A stretch of 64,000 bases of DNA from Rhyacichthys aspro (GCA_036850595.1 CM072156.1:7867441-7931440), one strand, 5' to 3'; positions 12,718 to 26,122 are shown, numbered from the stretch's first letter. Program-made: numbers and translations. The notes: a model not told the origin generated them from the letters alone.

Positions 12718-15499
12718 ATGGATCAAACCAAAGTGGCGGTGCCGAAAAACCTGAATGAGCTGATTGCAATTTTGCACAAGATTTTTGAGAGTAACTCCAT
12801 CAATGTTGAAGAGGTCAAACAGATCATGGAATCATATGTGAGCAACCCTCAAGACTGGAAGCAGTTCGCAAAGTTTGACCAGTTCAGGTAAAATACTTTA
12901 TTTTATAATTACATGATTATATTTAGTTACCTCACCGGCTGTATTTCTAAGAAGCGTATCTCCGCTAGGAGCGCGCCAATCTTATATGCTCCCTCTTTTA
13001 TTCTGGTAATGAACTAGGTTCTTATGACTTTTTTGACAAGAGTATTAAGATATTACTATCTCATAAATAAACTTGTATTTGAAAGAAAATGAGTGGTTCC
13101 CACAACAGTAACTCATGCTGTTCTCGTCGCTCCTCATTTGAATAAAAAACTTGTTTGCATTAATTATCTCCATCGAGACTGTTTACGCGCTCATTTGGCA
13201 TCGATTTCGGACAGTATCAATGACTAATATAGGTTTGTTATTTTAAAATGTTAGAGAGTTAGGCTTTTACTTCAATAGCAATGCTTGTTTTTATGAGAGA
13301 AATGCTAATGGTTCGGTGTTTTGATCAGAGAGGGTAAGTGGAGGGAGGGTGCGTGGGACGTCCAATCAACACTGAGGACGGTTACACACCCGCTGATTTT
13401 TGCTGAGATTTAAGGCTTGTGGTGTGTCCTGCCAGAGCCGCAGCTGGCCTGGAAATATCTGGTCACTCCTGGAGTCTTGTAGACAAAAAGTACAGCCAAC
13501 GCAAACGCACATGGTCTGAGCAGAAGGAGAGCTCGTGTCATATCCCTAAAAAGATGTGCTGAAACTGAGCTCATCACAGTGTTTGTTGAATCTGTGACTG
13601 AAACTGGGATGACCTGCACACTTAACACCTGTTTGTTTGAAAGGGCCAAACATTCAGGCTTTGTTTCTATAAAAGATTTGTAAGAACACACAGCAATCTG
13701 TTTTTTTAATTAATACTTTGTTCTTTTTATAGATACACAAGGAATTTGGTGGATGAAGGAAATGGGAAGTTTAACCTCATTATCTTGTGCTGGGGAGAAG
13801 GTCATGGCAGGTGAAATGTTAATCCAATGCTATATCAATCATAAAACCTGTTTTAATTGTAATGTGGTAATAATTATATTATAGTCATTGTCATTATAAA
13901 TACCTGTTTGGATATTGCACCCAGATAATTGCTGATGTGTAAAAGTGATTATACTTGAAAATGGTTTGATGTTACATAAACCTTGTTTGGATGTACATTT
14001 TGTACTCGGATCAGTTCTGACATGTATTTTGTTTTTACACATTACAGTAGTATCCATGACCACACAGACTCACACTGTTTCATGAAGCTGCTCCAGGGGC
14101 AGCTCAAAGAGACACAATTCAAGTGGCCTGACAACAAATCTCAGGGAGAAATGGTGCAAAAGTCACAGACAATTCTGCAGGAAAATGAGGTTGCTTACAT
14201 AAATGGTGAGAAATCCTTCCTTGAACATTGATTAATTCACTAGATCACCCTGTAATGTATTTGTTTGCTTGAGTTTGTGTCCAGGATCAAGAGTGAAGAT
14301 GCTAAGCTAGTAAATGTTATGATGTCACAGTTTGCTTCATATGAGACAGTAAACTCCATGTATGAAATGTGTCTATTTCAGCACACAGCAAAACCAGTGT
14401 TTGCAACCAATGTAAACCCAGAAATAATGAAAAGTCACATCCAGCTGTCATTTTACAACCCACTGCTAAGACCTTTTTTCCCAAATTTCTGCTGACATGG
14501 AGCCATGGTGTACTATTAGGTCTCTGTTGTTAGTTAAAGACCTGCCTGTAACCGTCTACGAATCCAAGCCTCATTTTATAGCATTCCTGTGGCTTTACAT
14601 TACACCCTAAATGCATGTTTTCGTCTCTTCAGACTCTATGGGCCTGCACCGTGTGGAGAATGGGAGCCACACAGAGGGCGCTATCAGTTTGCACCTGTAC
14701 AGCCCCCCTTTCCAGACGTGCCAGACCTTTGACCAGCGGACAGGCCACAAGAACACTGTCAAGATGACCTTTTGGAGCAAATACGGCGAGAGGACTCCAT
14801 TTGTAAGAGGCTTTTCACTTTAAATAATGTTTGCATTTCATAATGTTCAACTTAGATGCAATTATTGTTTACAAATGTATTCTTATCAGGTAATATTAAT
14901 AATACGCAATTCAAGGACACCAAAGATCAGAATTTACAGGTGCCAGATCAGCATGCTTGAATTTATTACTTTAATAGCAGGAAGTCTATTATTTTTATAG
15001 CACCTTATTAGTCTCATTAACTCGAACCCTTTGGTAATCACAGTATTGCTATGTTCCCATATATTGCTCTTAACATGTAGAGGAAATTAGTTTGAATTAA
15101 AATTTAAAGAAGAAAATAGAATATCAACCCAAGCACCTGAGTTTTGGATCTATTGTCTGCTCTGGCTATCCCATTAACAACAGTGGCCTTATCTAAATGC
15201 AACAAGTTATATAAGCATACCTTGACCATAATACTGTGAGGTTAATGCATCTGATTGCAACATCAAATAGTAGAGATAAGATAAGTAGGAGTACTTAAAG
15301 TACACAGCCAACTGCTAGTAAATCTAAGCATCCCAATGAATGGGGTTTTTCCATTACCTGATGGTACAGAGTAGGTATGTGAATAAATGTTAACATTAGC
15401 TGCTAAACTGACAGCTACTGGTGCACAAACAGGAAGTCCAAACTGATCTGCTTTTTGTTGTTTTCTCAGGAGTCTACAGTGTCTCAAGAAAACAATTAA
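12718..15499 (+). CDS. cdo1: CDO1, cysteine dioxygenase type 1
   Basis: CDO1 is the cytosolic non-haem iron enzyme that oxidises L-cysteine with O2 to cysteine sulfinate, the first committed step to taurine and sulfate. Exons are 12718-12887, 13733-13810, 14048-14205, 14633-14802 and 15470-15499, totalling 606 nt and 201 aa (human 200). Iron ligands are present: His86 and His88 in SSIHDHTDSHC and His141 in GLHRVEN. Also present are the Cys93-Tyr158 pair that forms the thioether cofactor (human Cys93-Tyr157), Tyr58 and Arg60 in RYTRN for substrate binding, His156 in SLHLYSPP, and Cys165. The first ATG follows a TATA box at the expected distance. The gene is divergent from AP3S1, as in conserved CDO1/AP3S1 synteny. 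One residue is inserted relative to human, between Cys93 and His141. Confidence 0.97.
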
Positions 15500-16390
15500 T
15501 CATCACCAAGGAGGCCATGAATTTTGAAGATTCAAGCTTTTAATATGAAGATATGGCAATAATATTATTGAATTGATTCAAGGGCAACTGCTGTGGAGGC
15601 TAAATGTTCACCTACTATGACTAAGCAACCCATTTTAAATCCTGGGCCTGTTTAAAAGGACAAGCCAGTAATTAGAATAGCTTTATCACTGCCCAATGTG
15701 AGCTTGGCAAATACTGATGAGCACAGGACGAATGCATGAATAGGCTTGGACATGGATTGAATCTGCCTTTTGTTTGCTAGGCCTGAGGAGACCCTTTTCC
15801 AATAACAACATTCCTGTCCATCTGTGACCTGTGTAACCACACTTTGGTAAATTTATGGCCCACACAAGAGCTTTAGCTATCCACAGACAAAATATTGATT
15901 TTATAATCATCTTATCTCAAGAAAATTGTAATTCTGCAATCACCAATGTTCTCATTGAAATGCTTTCATAGCTGTATTCACTGCTGATTTGTACCACTTA
16001 AAATTGCCTTAACACTTGTTGACATTGGCAGGAGTCTAAACTGTACAGTCTGTTTAAAAAGCTGTGTTCCATTTTCACTTTGAAAAAAATGTAAAGCTTT
16101 AGAGTTGTTTTGTTTTTATTGCAATGATTGTAATTTATTTGCAGGGTATTTTGTTCATGAAGGAGATTTAATTAGGAAGAGCCCTGTTACTCCTTACTGT
16201 ATTCATGATAAAGTTTTTACCAGAGTCTTGGGGAGGGACTATTTTGTACTATGAGACAGAATTTTAGAAAAACTATTTTTCTCAGGAGTTTAGCATATTT
16301 TGATGTCACTTTATGTGTATTGTATGTGGTTTAAAAGCACCACTTATAGCCTTGTCAACTGCATACATGACTTGTGTTCTAAAATAAACA
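15500..16390 (+). other. CDO1 3' UTR
   Basis: This AT-rich sequence follows the CDO1 stop and leads to an AATAAA at 16383-16388, the first well-placed polyadenylation hexamer downstream of the gene. I see no open frame with coding character in it. Confidence 0.5.
16383..16388 (+). terminator. Candidate CDO1 polyadenylation signal
   Basis: AATAAA about 885 bases after the CDO1 stop. A run of T/G-rich sequence (about 16420-16445) follows at a distance typical of the downstream element. Confidence 0.5.
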
Positions 16391-19300
16391 TATCAATCAA
16401 CAATTGCTCTTTCACAGTCATGACTTTGTGTTTTTGTGTTTTTAACTGACTACACTTTAAAAACCTTGGACATTTAAATACACAACAAGTGAACTCTTTT
16501 GTGTGAAAGCTGAGCTGTGCAGCCTGCAGTTTTTGACCTTTGCTGACCCTTAAATACTACACCATTATCAGAAGCCACCAGACAGCAGCTGGCATCCTAA
16601 AAAGCTAAAACAATGTGTCAGTTTTAGCATTGACCATAGATTTAATGAGAATGTTCTCTCAGGTTTTCTGATAGCCCCATGATTTATTCATAAACAATGT
16701 TAAATATATTGGCATATGAGATTCCTCTGACACTGACCTGGAAGTGAATATGTTATGCTCGAACTTTGGTATTATTCAATTACCTGGACAAATAACACTC
16801 GATCAATGATGCACTAATAAATGCTTTAGTACCATGCATAAAGGTCTAGGAACAGAGCAGCCCTTGGCAACTTATCAAGAATTAACTGTGTCAAAGTGAA
16901 AGTATTTCAAAATGAGCTCATGATAGAAGCACCTGTTTAGATGTATGTGTACAGGATCACACATCACTGTGAGTTAGAATAAAGTAGCAGTCTCAATATA
17001 ATCAATTATAAGCTATTTAAAATTAATGTATTGAATACACATTTGTCTCTGCTCTCGTGAAGATCTAGCTTCTATTGACCGCAACAGACAAAGATCAATA
17101 CTTCAAACAACCAACGTGCGTCATTAGACTTGTTCTTTTCCGTCCTTTTTGCCTTTGCTGAAAAAAAATCTGTATTACCCCAGGGCTTAGATTTTTGAGG
17201 AAAAAAAACAAGGTTTTGTCATTATCAAACTGACCATGACGTTATACAGCGTTATACAGTGACCATGTGTTACTCTCACATGTCATCTGATCATTACAGA
17301 GCCATTTATAAACAGGCCCATCCAGATCTTAATGTTCATGAATCCTAGTGGCAGATTTTGACAGCTTTGAGTGCTGAAATTCACACTGCTTTGTGTATAA
17401 ATCTTACCCCCTTCAACAAATTTTTCACATTTTTGCAAGTTTTCTGAGTCACCCACTTAAAAAGGGATCATACAAGAAGAAGAATAACTTTTCTTTAACT
17501 CTTTTTCACACATTTTTACATCAGGACAGTGAAACTTCTGAATCTAGTCAACTTATCTAGCCACTTCCTGCTCACACACTGAACCTCTCATATACATTGT
17601 TCATTGCTATTTCATTTTAAAATAAGCTCATGTATTTATTGCATGCCACAATGTACAAAAGCACCAACAGATAAAGAAAACATAATTGTTGTAATTTTCC
17701 AGATTGTGTATTTGACCTTGACTGAAATGTCTGCCTGGCTCAGAGAGAGAAGTACTTGGCAGGCTGCAGCTTGTCTATTGATTTGCTTTAACTGAAATAT
17801 TTGTGCTTGAGGTTGCATTGAAATTCTCTCTTTGCAACTGCAGCTCTCTGCTTGCAGCTTTCACACCTTGCTACGATATGAGCACGCTGTTCACATAACA
17901 CAGTAGTCAGTTTTTGTATGAAGCAAGTGGTAGAGTAGTGCTGATAAAAGACTTGTCCTATTCAGGTACATTTCCTAACCTTTTCTTTGTTGAAGCCGTG
18001 CTGAGTATGACAGATCAAAGTGGAGTCTGGGATAGTGTTGTGTATTGATAACAACGAAGCTTTAAAGAAACGGAAGAACTTTGACAGCTACTTATCGCAG
18101 CCGTCTCAGCATGTTGATAGTAAAACACTTTCTTTAAGCAAATCATACGCTGCCAACATTGATTGATATGTTATATCACTTTATTACAAGAGAGCTACCA
18201 AACCCCTTGCTCTGTAGTGAAATCACTTTACCTCAGCAATCATGATTTGATTATACAGAACAGGATTTTTATACATTTTTTAACTGCCTTCAGTGGGCAT
18301 AAACACAAGATAAGAAGGAAATATGGGGGAGACAAAATGAGCATGACACTGGCCCAATGGGGGAATCAAATCTAGGTTGCTCTATTCCAGGGTTCACCAA
18401 CATGATGCCCACGAGGAAAGTTCTAAAAATAGCAGTAGTCACCAATAGGCTCCTCATTGTTAATAATTATTGTGAGGAATCATTAACATGATCAGACAGT
18501 GTCTTCACACAGATGAATATCATTAATCATAATTAATAATAATATAAAGGTAAACCATACAACTTTACATCAGAAGTGCGTATCAAAATGGTATCCCTTT
18601 GTATTACTCAGTACCCTCGAAGTAGCTCTGAGTTTCAAAAGGGTTGGTGACCTCTGCTCTATTCACTGTTTTGTTTATGCTTATACTATGAGCCATCAAG
18701 GAAGCCCAAGGTATTTCCTTTAAGGACTGTGAGACAGGAAACTCCCATCACAGTGATTTAAAACCTTAACATCATGTACCATTTAAAGTTTATCTTCCAT
18801 CTCTAAGCTATAATCTGATATCTGATGTAGCTATTTTTTACCTCAGCTCCACTTTCATTCTGACTCCAGCATCTAATGAGCAAGTGAATCATAGAGGGGT
18901 CATAGAGAAACAGAAAGCGCTTTAGTGATGACATTCAATTTAACATGTCCTCTTTGCTATTGATTTCATATTCTTTTAAATGCACCAATTCAGGAACTTA
19001 AAACAGAAAAACAAATGTAAAAAGGTACTGCTCTTGTTTACTTTGTGTGTTAATTGTCAGTTCAAGTCAACACACGCCAGGCAAAAGTGGTCACTGTCAA
19101 TAACATGTTTGCTTTTGGTGAAGATATATAGCAATGATATTAGAGTAATACTAAATATAATTATAGCATCTGACCAACATTCCTCCAAAAAATGTAACTG
19201 ATTTTGTCATTCACACTTTGTTTTTCTCTGTTGTTCTTTTACCTTTGTAGACTATGTAATTTTGGCTTTCACTGATGTTTGGTACATTTTTGAAAAAGAA

Positions 19301-19560
19301 AACAAGTACAACCACCATAACTCAATGTCCAGGCCCAACCCACAAAGTCTGGTCCATCTACTTCTGTTATTCTGAATACAGCACCCAAAGGAACACAGTG
19401 AACAGATTCAAGGGCAGATGACTTAGGGTGAAATTGAAAACAAGGAGTGGAGGATTCAGAATGAAACCGGGTGTATCAGTTATCAGATTATGCCTCATGT
19501 TCAGTAAATATGAAGTACACAGATTCTGAAACTGAAAGAAAGAGATAAGAGTAAAACTAA
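16391..19560. other. Convergent CDO1-CEP78 intergenic region
   Basis: About 3.2 kb lie between two tail-to-tail genes. The region is AT-rich and contains no recognisable exon. The one identified element is a hAT-type MITE with target-site duplications at 18380-18664. A 10-bp tandem ('gttatacagc'/'gttatacagt') occurs near 17241-17260. Confidence 0.6.
18380..18664. mobile_element. hAT-type MITE with 8-bp target-site duplication
   Basis: The element body is 18388-18656 (269 bp). The left end reads CAGGGTTCACCAAC, and the reverse complement of the right end reads CAGAGGTCACCAAC, giving terminal inverted repeats with 2 mismatches in 14. It is flanked on both sides by the identical octamer 'ctctattc' (18380-18387 and 18657-18664). 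An 8-bp duplication with CAG-initial TIRs is the signature of the hAT superfamily. There is no coding capacity. Confidence 0.87.
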
Positions 19561-19561
19561 A

Positions 19562-19567
19562 TTTATT
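19562..19567 (-). terminator. Candidate CEP78 polyadenylation signal
   Basis: AATAAA on the minus strand (TTTATT on plus), about 135 bases beyond the CEP78 stop, implying a short 3' UTR. Confidence 0.45.
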
Positions 19568-19702
19568 GTACATTATAAAACTAATTAAAATAGCAGAACA
19601 TGTCATTACAAAGTTAGAATAGATTGAACTGGCAATTATCCAACCTTCATCATAAAAAGGCCCAAGGACATATGCATATGACAAAACTGTGTGAATTCCT
19701 TC

Positions 19703-22700
19703 TCAGTAAAATGTATTATCAGACTGCCCTCCCAGGCCACTCAGAGAAGTGATCTGCTCCAAAAAGTGTTTCCCAGCATGCTCACTGCTTGACTCCGGTT
19801 GACCCTCGGTCCCCAGTCTCACCCAACCTTTTTTCTTTGACCCCGATGACCTTACTGACTCGGCCCTATCACTGATAACTTCACTAATACTTGATTTTGC
19901 AGACAATCTACCGAGAGAGTCGTTGCTATGGGAGCCATCGCTGTGAGCATAGCTGTTGTTGGAGCTGTATCTATGGGAACCGTTGCTGTGACAGGAATTA
20001 CTCCGGGGGGACTCGCTGTTGCTCTTCGAGTGGTTTGGTTGTGTCTGGAAGGTTTTTCTTAAAGAAGCGCCTTCTAAAGATTTTTGACTAAATAAACTGT
20101 GCTCAGAGCCTGACTCATGATTAGGCCTCGTATATTGGTCCTGGTTCCCTCCTCCATTCTCTCCAGTCGATCCTGCGGCCTCAGGGAAAGTCACATCCAG
20201 CTGCCTGACTCCATGCAAGGATGAACATGAAAGGGATTTGGGCGCCATGACGACAGCCTGGGCAGTAGGAGGAGCAGAGAAAGTCTACAAAATAAATAAC
20301 AAAAAAATTATTAGAAACACTCCATCATGTAATAACTGTTCAAGTTAAGATGTACAATACCCATACAAAATATCTTACAAAAAGTATTTGTCCAACATTT
20401 GCTCATAAAAGTGGTCTATATTTTGTTATTTCCAAACGTATAATACGCTAAATGTATAGTACCAAACTTCAGTAATTGTTTTTTGGTGCTTAAAGTAAGA
20501 ATAGATTACTGATGTTAAAACTGAAATTAGTCAGGATGGGCTGTACCCACCAGATAAAGGTGTAAACAGGATGTACACCACCCTTATGAAGTTGTAGTCA
20601 TACAGAAACAGAAAGCTTCAAGAGGAAAGGTGAGACTTAGGTCAGTCTCTTGGAACTACTTGAAGAGAACGAAATCATATGGTCTTCCCTGTGACATTCA
20701 TTCTTTACATATTTGTCCAAAGAGTAATATGATATAGTGATAAAACCAAATCTGAAAGTAAGGGCACTAGTGTCACCGGCTATATGAAATGTATTATTCA
20801 CAATTACAGTGTTTGTCATTAGTTCATAATAATAGCAGTGTTTAAAAAAGTGAGTAAAGTTTAAAATCCTTATAATAGCTGTTATTTTCATACACACAAA
20901 AGCAATAGGAACTCTGCACATTCTCTTCCAAATCAAAACATAAACAAAATAATGATCAAATTTGTTATTCCTTTACAGAAAGTAAAGAAAAGGAAATATT
21001 AGGCTAGGGAATAAAATAGCAAACTCAAACATTTACTCTATAAAAGGAAACATGCTTTAGATTTAGCTTTCCAATGAACTGCTGAAGTACTGTTATTGCG
21101 TAAACTCTGCTTTTCAGAAGCTGACACATCTGTGTTACATGGAGTTGGCCAGCCACTGGACTGTTGCTACATTTCTTGATTTTGCCTCAGAAACAGCAGT
21201 TTGATGTCACCCACAGGTTTTCTGTTGGATTAAGGTCTTGTAAGGGATTGTGGTGGCCACTCCATAACATCAATCTTGTTGGTCTGGAACCAAGATGCTG
21301 CTCTTACTGGTGTGTTTTTAGGGATCTAAAGGTTGAAACACACATTTCATGGGCATTTCCTCTTTGGCATAAGGCAACGTGACTTTTTCAAGAATTCGGA
21401 TGTATTCAAAGTGATCAATGATCCCTGGTGTGTGATAAGTAGACCCATCAACAAAGTATGAGAAACAGCCTCATATCATGAAGTTTGTGCCACCATGCTT
21501 CACTGTCCTCACAGTGAACTGTGGCTTGAATTCTGTGTTTGGGGGTCACATGGGCGGAGCACGCTGTTTCTGAGGCAAAACCAAGAAATGCAGAGGAATA
21601 GTCCAGTGGTCCTGGGCTGTTCACAGGAGTCAGAAGCTGGTCAACTACACAGATGTGTCAGCTTCTCAAAAACAGTGGTTACACAATGATTTCAGTGATT
21701 CACAGGAAAGATCTAAAGCATGTTTCAGTTAATACACTGCTATTTTTTGAACAGCCTAATATTCCCTTTTCTTCACTTTCTGTAAAGGAATAACAAATTT
21801 GATCTATATTTTGTTCATGTTTTGATTTGGAAGAGAATGTGCAGTGTCCCCAATGCTTTTGCGTGCATGAAAATAAATACTATTATAAGGATTATGAGCT
21901 TTAGTCACTTTTTTAAACACACTGCTATTATTAAGAACACAGCTGTATTAGGTAGACCAATATTCATTATATGCACATCAACTATTGCAATGTCAAATGT
22001 TAATTTATTTACCTTGACTGATGCAGTGGTCTTTGTTTGAATGCCTCCAAGCTCTTTTTGATTCAGTGACACTGCTTCGTCTAAAGGTGGTCCTATAGTT
22101 GAGGAGAGCTGTGGTTTTCCAATAGGCTGAAAATCTGACTTTTCAATCCCAGCCATTGAAGCTAGTTGACCTAGGCTAAAACAAAGGAAATGCAGGAGTT
22201 ATTATGATTTTCATTGCTTTGAGATGCATTAAAATAAAAGTTTATTCCAAACGTTTGCACAATTTAACAAAACATCTTTTACAAGGCACAGGAAATTAGC
22301 TGTGGCTGTAAAGACAGTGGTGTGTCTTTAGGTCATGCCACATACTGCTTGCAGAATAAACATTAAAGCCAAAAGACATCTCAGAACGAAACAGAAATCA
22401 CACCTATCAGCAGCATGAATACCTCTCCATCACAAAATGACATGCACCACTTCCACTAATCTTCCACTAACATCTAAACTAATGTTTTGTTATGACTGCC
22501 TGCCATGTGTATTATGTGAAATGTGTGTTTGCCATGATCTGCACAATAACAAACATATATGTATTTTGCATAAATATATTGTTTTCCCATGTATGGAATA
22601 AAAGTGCATTTAAAGGATCAAACTAGAGCATAAACATTGAAGGGGTCGAGTCAAACAGAAAATAAAACTACACTGAAACCTCAGTAAGAATGAAACTGAA

Positions 22701-25700
22701 TTTGGCTGTACTACACACAAGGATGCCAGTATTGTGCAAACACAGACAGAACAATGTGTCCACAAGGTGATCACAATGGGCACCACACACTGAAACAGAA
22801 AGCTTCAGAGAGTTAAAATGGGCCTATTTAATATTGATAGACTTGTTTAAACTAAGCTGTACAAGCGATGTGGAGGTACACATGTTGTACCAGCACCGAA
22901 GGTTACTCACCCTGCATCCCTAAGGAGATCCAAAAAAGCATGAAACTTTTTAAATGAGTTTTCGATGCTCTCAAGCACAGTCTCATCTTCAAGAGCGCTG
23001 AAAGCTGCTGGTGCTGATGCAGAGCCACTGGCCAGTGCCTCTGACAGGGTGAGATTAGTGCTGCGGAGACGTACGTTCTCCAGCTCAAACTGGGGAGAAA
23101 TAAGACAAACAGAGTGATTGGAAGTCATTAATTTAAACTCAAGTCTCATTGAGGTCTTTTATACTTTCCCAACAATATTGTCTCAAGTGGGGAATAATCA
23201 TCTTTAATGATTCATAAAGTAAGTAAATAGATTTGAGTTAACAATAAACTGGAAAATACTGAACATTACCACTGTATTTGTGATAATTATTAAATACTAT
23301 GTTCCAATAGTTCAAAATTTGAAAGAGCCAATGAGCTTTCAGCTTAGTGATTTTTACCTCCTTGAGCCTAGACTCCACTTTGAGCCTGGCCCTGCACTCC
23401 TCCGCCAGCATCAATCGACACTCTCTTAGCTCCATCTGCAGGAGAACAGCAGTAGTACACATATAAAAATACATCCTAGTAATCATCAAGTGATCTAATG
23501 TGAACATCCTGCTGCGACTGACCTGTATACGCCCAAACTGTCGCTCTGTGATCTTCTCATGGACGGCTGATGAGGATGGTTTCTGCTCCACCTCCACCAC
23601 TACTTTATCCTCTTCATCTTCATCCTCCTCTGAATCAGTTTCTACAGTAACCTTTACAGTAGCAGCACCCTAAGGAAACCGTAACAGTTTTGAGATCAGA
23701 AGTTTTAGTTTGTTTGTTTTTTTTGAAGAAATGGAAAATGATAAAAGTGTTACTAAAATAAGAGCTCAACCTGAAAACTTTGGTCTACCACAGTGGCTCC
23801 AGGAGGTAAACCTCTGCAATAAGACAATCAAAACAGATTATTATACTAAAGGCCGTATGTGATACTATAAAGAAGATTTGACTAATTTCATGTTTACTCT
23901 TTGAACAGATGACTATATTATACTAAACCACAGCCTATTAAATCAACAGACCCATTATAATATCAATAATCATCATAATCATGGTGCATATAATGTAAAA
24001 TCCAAGTCATATTAATCATTCATTTATTATGCCCCACCTCTGGCGTCCAGCACGTGCAGCAGCACGCCACGGGACACAGCGTGAACGGGAACATTGTTTA
24101 TGCTGAGCAGCTGAACTCCACACTCCAGATGAGTTCCCTTTTCGCGAGGCTGCACCAAGTTCAATAAGAATAAAATATATCAATAATACTATTATATACT
24201 ATTATGTCACTGATTCTAAGATTAGAAAGGTGACACTTTTACCTCAAATATATAATGCTTTATATAAAAATAGTCTAATAAATAAACAATAAAATTTAAA
24301 GGACAAAGAAAGTTTAATTTAAAGGGTTTAAGAAAATACAGCAGCATGACACAAGACTGAAATATATAGACAAACCAATTCTTAATGTAGTTTTTCCTCT
24401 CACTGAAGACGTTAGGGACCACCTCTTAAGACCAGCAGCCCTCTGTGGCTCTTTGGCTCCAGGTTTGATCCAGCAATACTGACAAAAAAGAGAAATATCC
24501 ATAATACTATCAAATGACAGAAAGGTATATCTGAATACAAGACAACAAAAACTACTACTACCTCTGGAGATTCCCCATCGGCATTCATAAGAACTTTCTC
24601 TATAATGGTTTTAATTAGAACCTTGTCTGAAACAGAACATATTATAAATTAACACAGTGAGCAAGTTGTTGTCTTTCGCATAAAGTATAGGCATTTGTTT
24701 TTCAGGTTAAACCAGCAAACTTAGAAATGGCACTTACCAATTAAAGGGTTACTACGGACATCCAACACAGATAAGCTAGAGTTAGTTTTTAAGGTTTCGA
24801 GCAAACGTCGAGCTCCTTCATTGGAAAGACCACACCTCTGCAGATCGACAGCTGTTACAGCACAAGAGCGACATAACAAACTTTAAGAAAATACAATTTA
24901 GAAATTAGATATATTCACAGACACACTAACCTTTAACCCAGAGGTCCTCTGCAAGTTCATTTGCGAGTGCAGTAGCTCCACGGTCTCCAATCAAAGTATT
25001 ACAACTCAGAGTAACACGTCTGAGACCTGCCATTCCCTCAAAATGTGGTTGACGATACCTAAGAGACTCTGCCCACGCAGTACCATGCCTCTGCATTCCT
25101 TGATGCTGACAAACATAAGATTTTCTCATAAAGCATTTTCAAACATTGTAGTGAATTTTAAATCTTGAATCAGATCATTTTGACACCTTGATGATGTTAG
25201 CCATGTGCTCTGCCCCTCTCCAGGTCAGGTTGCAGCCTGTGAAATCTACTGTCCTGATGCAGGTGGAATACTTAACACTTTGGCAAATTACTGAGAAATA
25301 TGGTTCAATAGTTAGAAATGAATGTAAAATGTTAGAATGGCATACACTTAGGTTTCAATTGCCCAAACAAAATTAATCTTTTATGCACATAGAGGATTTT
25401 ACATACTCTCAAGTCCCTCATCAGAAATAGGACAGTTAGCCAGAGAAAGGTTCTCTAAGGAAACACTTTTTGCAAAGCCCTGGAACAGAAAATACAAAAT
25501 GATGGAACTGTTATGAATATTTGTCCTCTTTAAAATGTGCCCTGAATAGTGTTCTATGACATCAAATACAAAGAGTATAGTAAATTTCTGAACCTTTACC
25601 TTTGTCAAAACAATAAGGTCTCTTTCTCTCAGGGGTAATCCATTGAGCTGCAGAGTCTTGAGGTTAGGAGATACAGTCAGACAATCCCTTAAGGCTTTGC

Positions 25701-26122
25701 ACAACTTAAAAGTCACGTCCTTAGAACGAATGGCTGGTATCTTCTTTTTAAGGCTAGACTTATAGAATCTCCTATCTGTGGATCACAACATAATGATTGT
25801 CTGTAGGCAAATCTCTATTTAAATCAGATCATCCCACTATATCAGTTATATTAACCTTACCTGCGTCTCCTGATCCCAGACCAGCTTGATATGTGCTACT
25901 TATTGCAATGTGGTGCAGCTGTTTATTAATGGTAATAGAGTCAAGAATTGGCGGCCAATCCGGGAGTTTGACCCTGTCTCCATTGAAATCCAGCATCCCT
26001 TTGTAGATGTTCATCGTAACAGGAGGAAAAGGAACTGATTCTTGTCTTGCACAGGCAAACTCATAGTATGCCAAAAAATCATAGGCTCCCCTCCGTCGAA
26101 TCTGAGCACTGTCATGGACCAT
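19703..26122 (-). CDS. cep78: CEP78, centrosomal protein of 78 kDa
   Basis: CEP78 is a centriole protein needed for ciliogenesis and for regulation of the EDD-DYRK2-DDB1-VPRBP ligase; human mutations cause cone-rod dystrophy with hearing loss. Coding exons on minus: 26122-25861, 25775-25600, 25479-25407, 25290-25187, 25105-24931, 24851-24738, 24626-24562, 24478-24376, 24149-24038, 23813-23771, 23669-23523, 23435-23358, 23089-22911, 22175-22013 and 20284-19703. They total 2376 nt, 791 aa (human about 690-720). Leucine-rich repeats span roughly residues 100-300 (LSLANCPISDEGLE; FTGCNLTW; LSCNTLIGD), followed by the conserved AWAESLRYR segment. A coiled coil lies at about 455-510, and ENSFKKFHAFLDLLRDAG at about 525-543. 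The last exon is a Ser/Asn/His-rich tail longer than in mammals. The chosen ATG (MVHDSAQIRRRG) has a strong context and follows acceptor 26129. A 5' UTR exon probably ends at 26663. It shares a divergent spacer with the LIFR-like gene. Confidence 0.95.
20822..21938 (-). mobile_element. Tc1/mariner-like remnant with long inverted arms, in the last CEP78 intron
   Basis: Two inverted arms, about 20822-21196 and 21574-21938, match closely. One arm reads 'tgtaaaggaataacaaattt' and 'gatttggaagagaatgtgca', and the other carries their reverse complement. Outer tips share the word CTGCTATTATTA followed by GAAC. The ~380-bp core, read on minus with frameshifts and stops, gives VKHGGTNF, GCFSYFVDGS, LPYAKEEMP, HTSKSS, then IDVMEWPPQSLDLNPTENLW. 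The last is the unmistakable Tc1 transposase DDE-region signature. The copy is dead: it has stop codons, frameshifts and no N-terminal DNA-binding domain. It lies in the same orientation as CEP78, between coding exons 14 and 15. Confidence 0.88.

Noticed and set aside
19703..20248. Internal methionine at 20248 as start of a separate 181-aa gene
   Set aside because: The frame is continuous with the acceptor at 20284 and joins CEP78 exon 14 in phase; no promoter evidence.
20637..20936. 99-codon minus-strand frame and its look-alike at 21822-22040
   Set aside because: The similar translations arise because the two segments are the inverted arms of the Tc1-like remnant, not two related genes.
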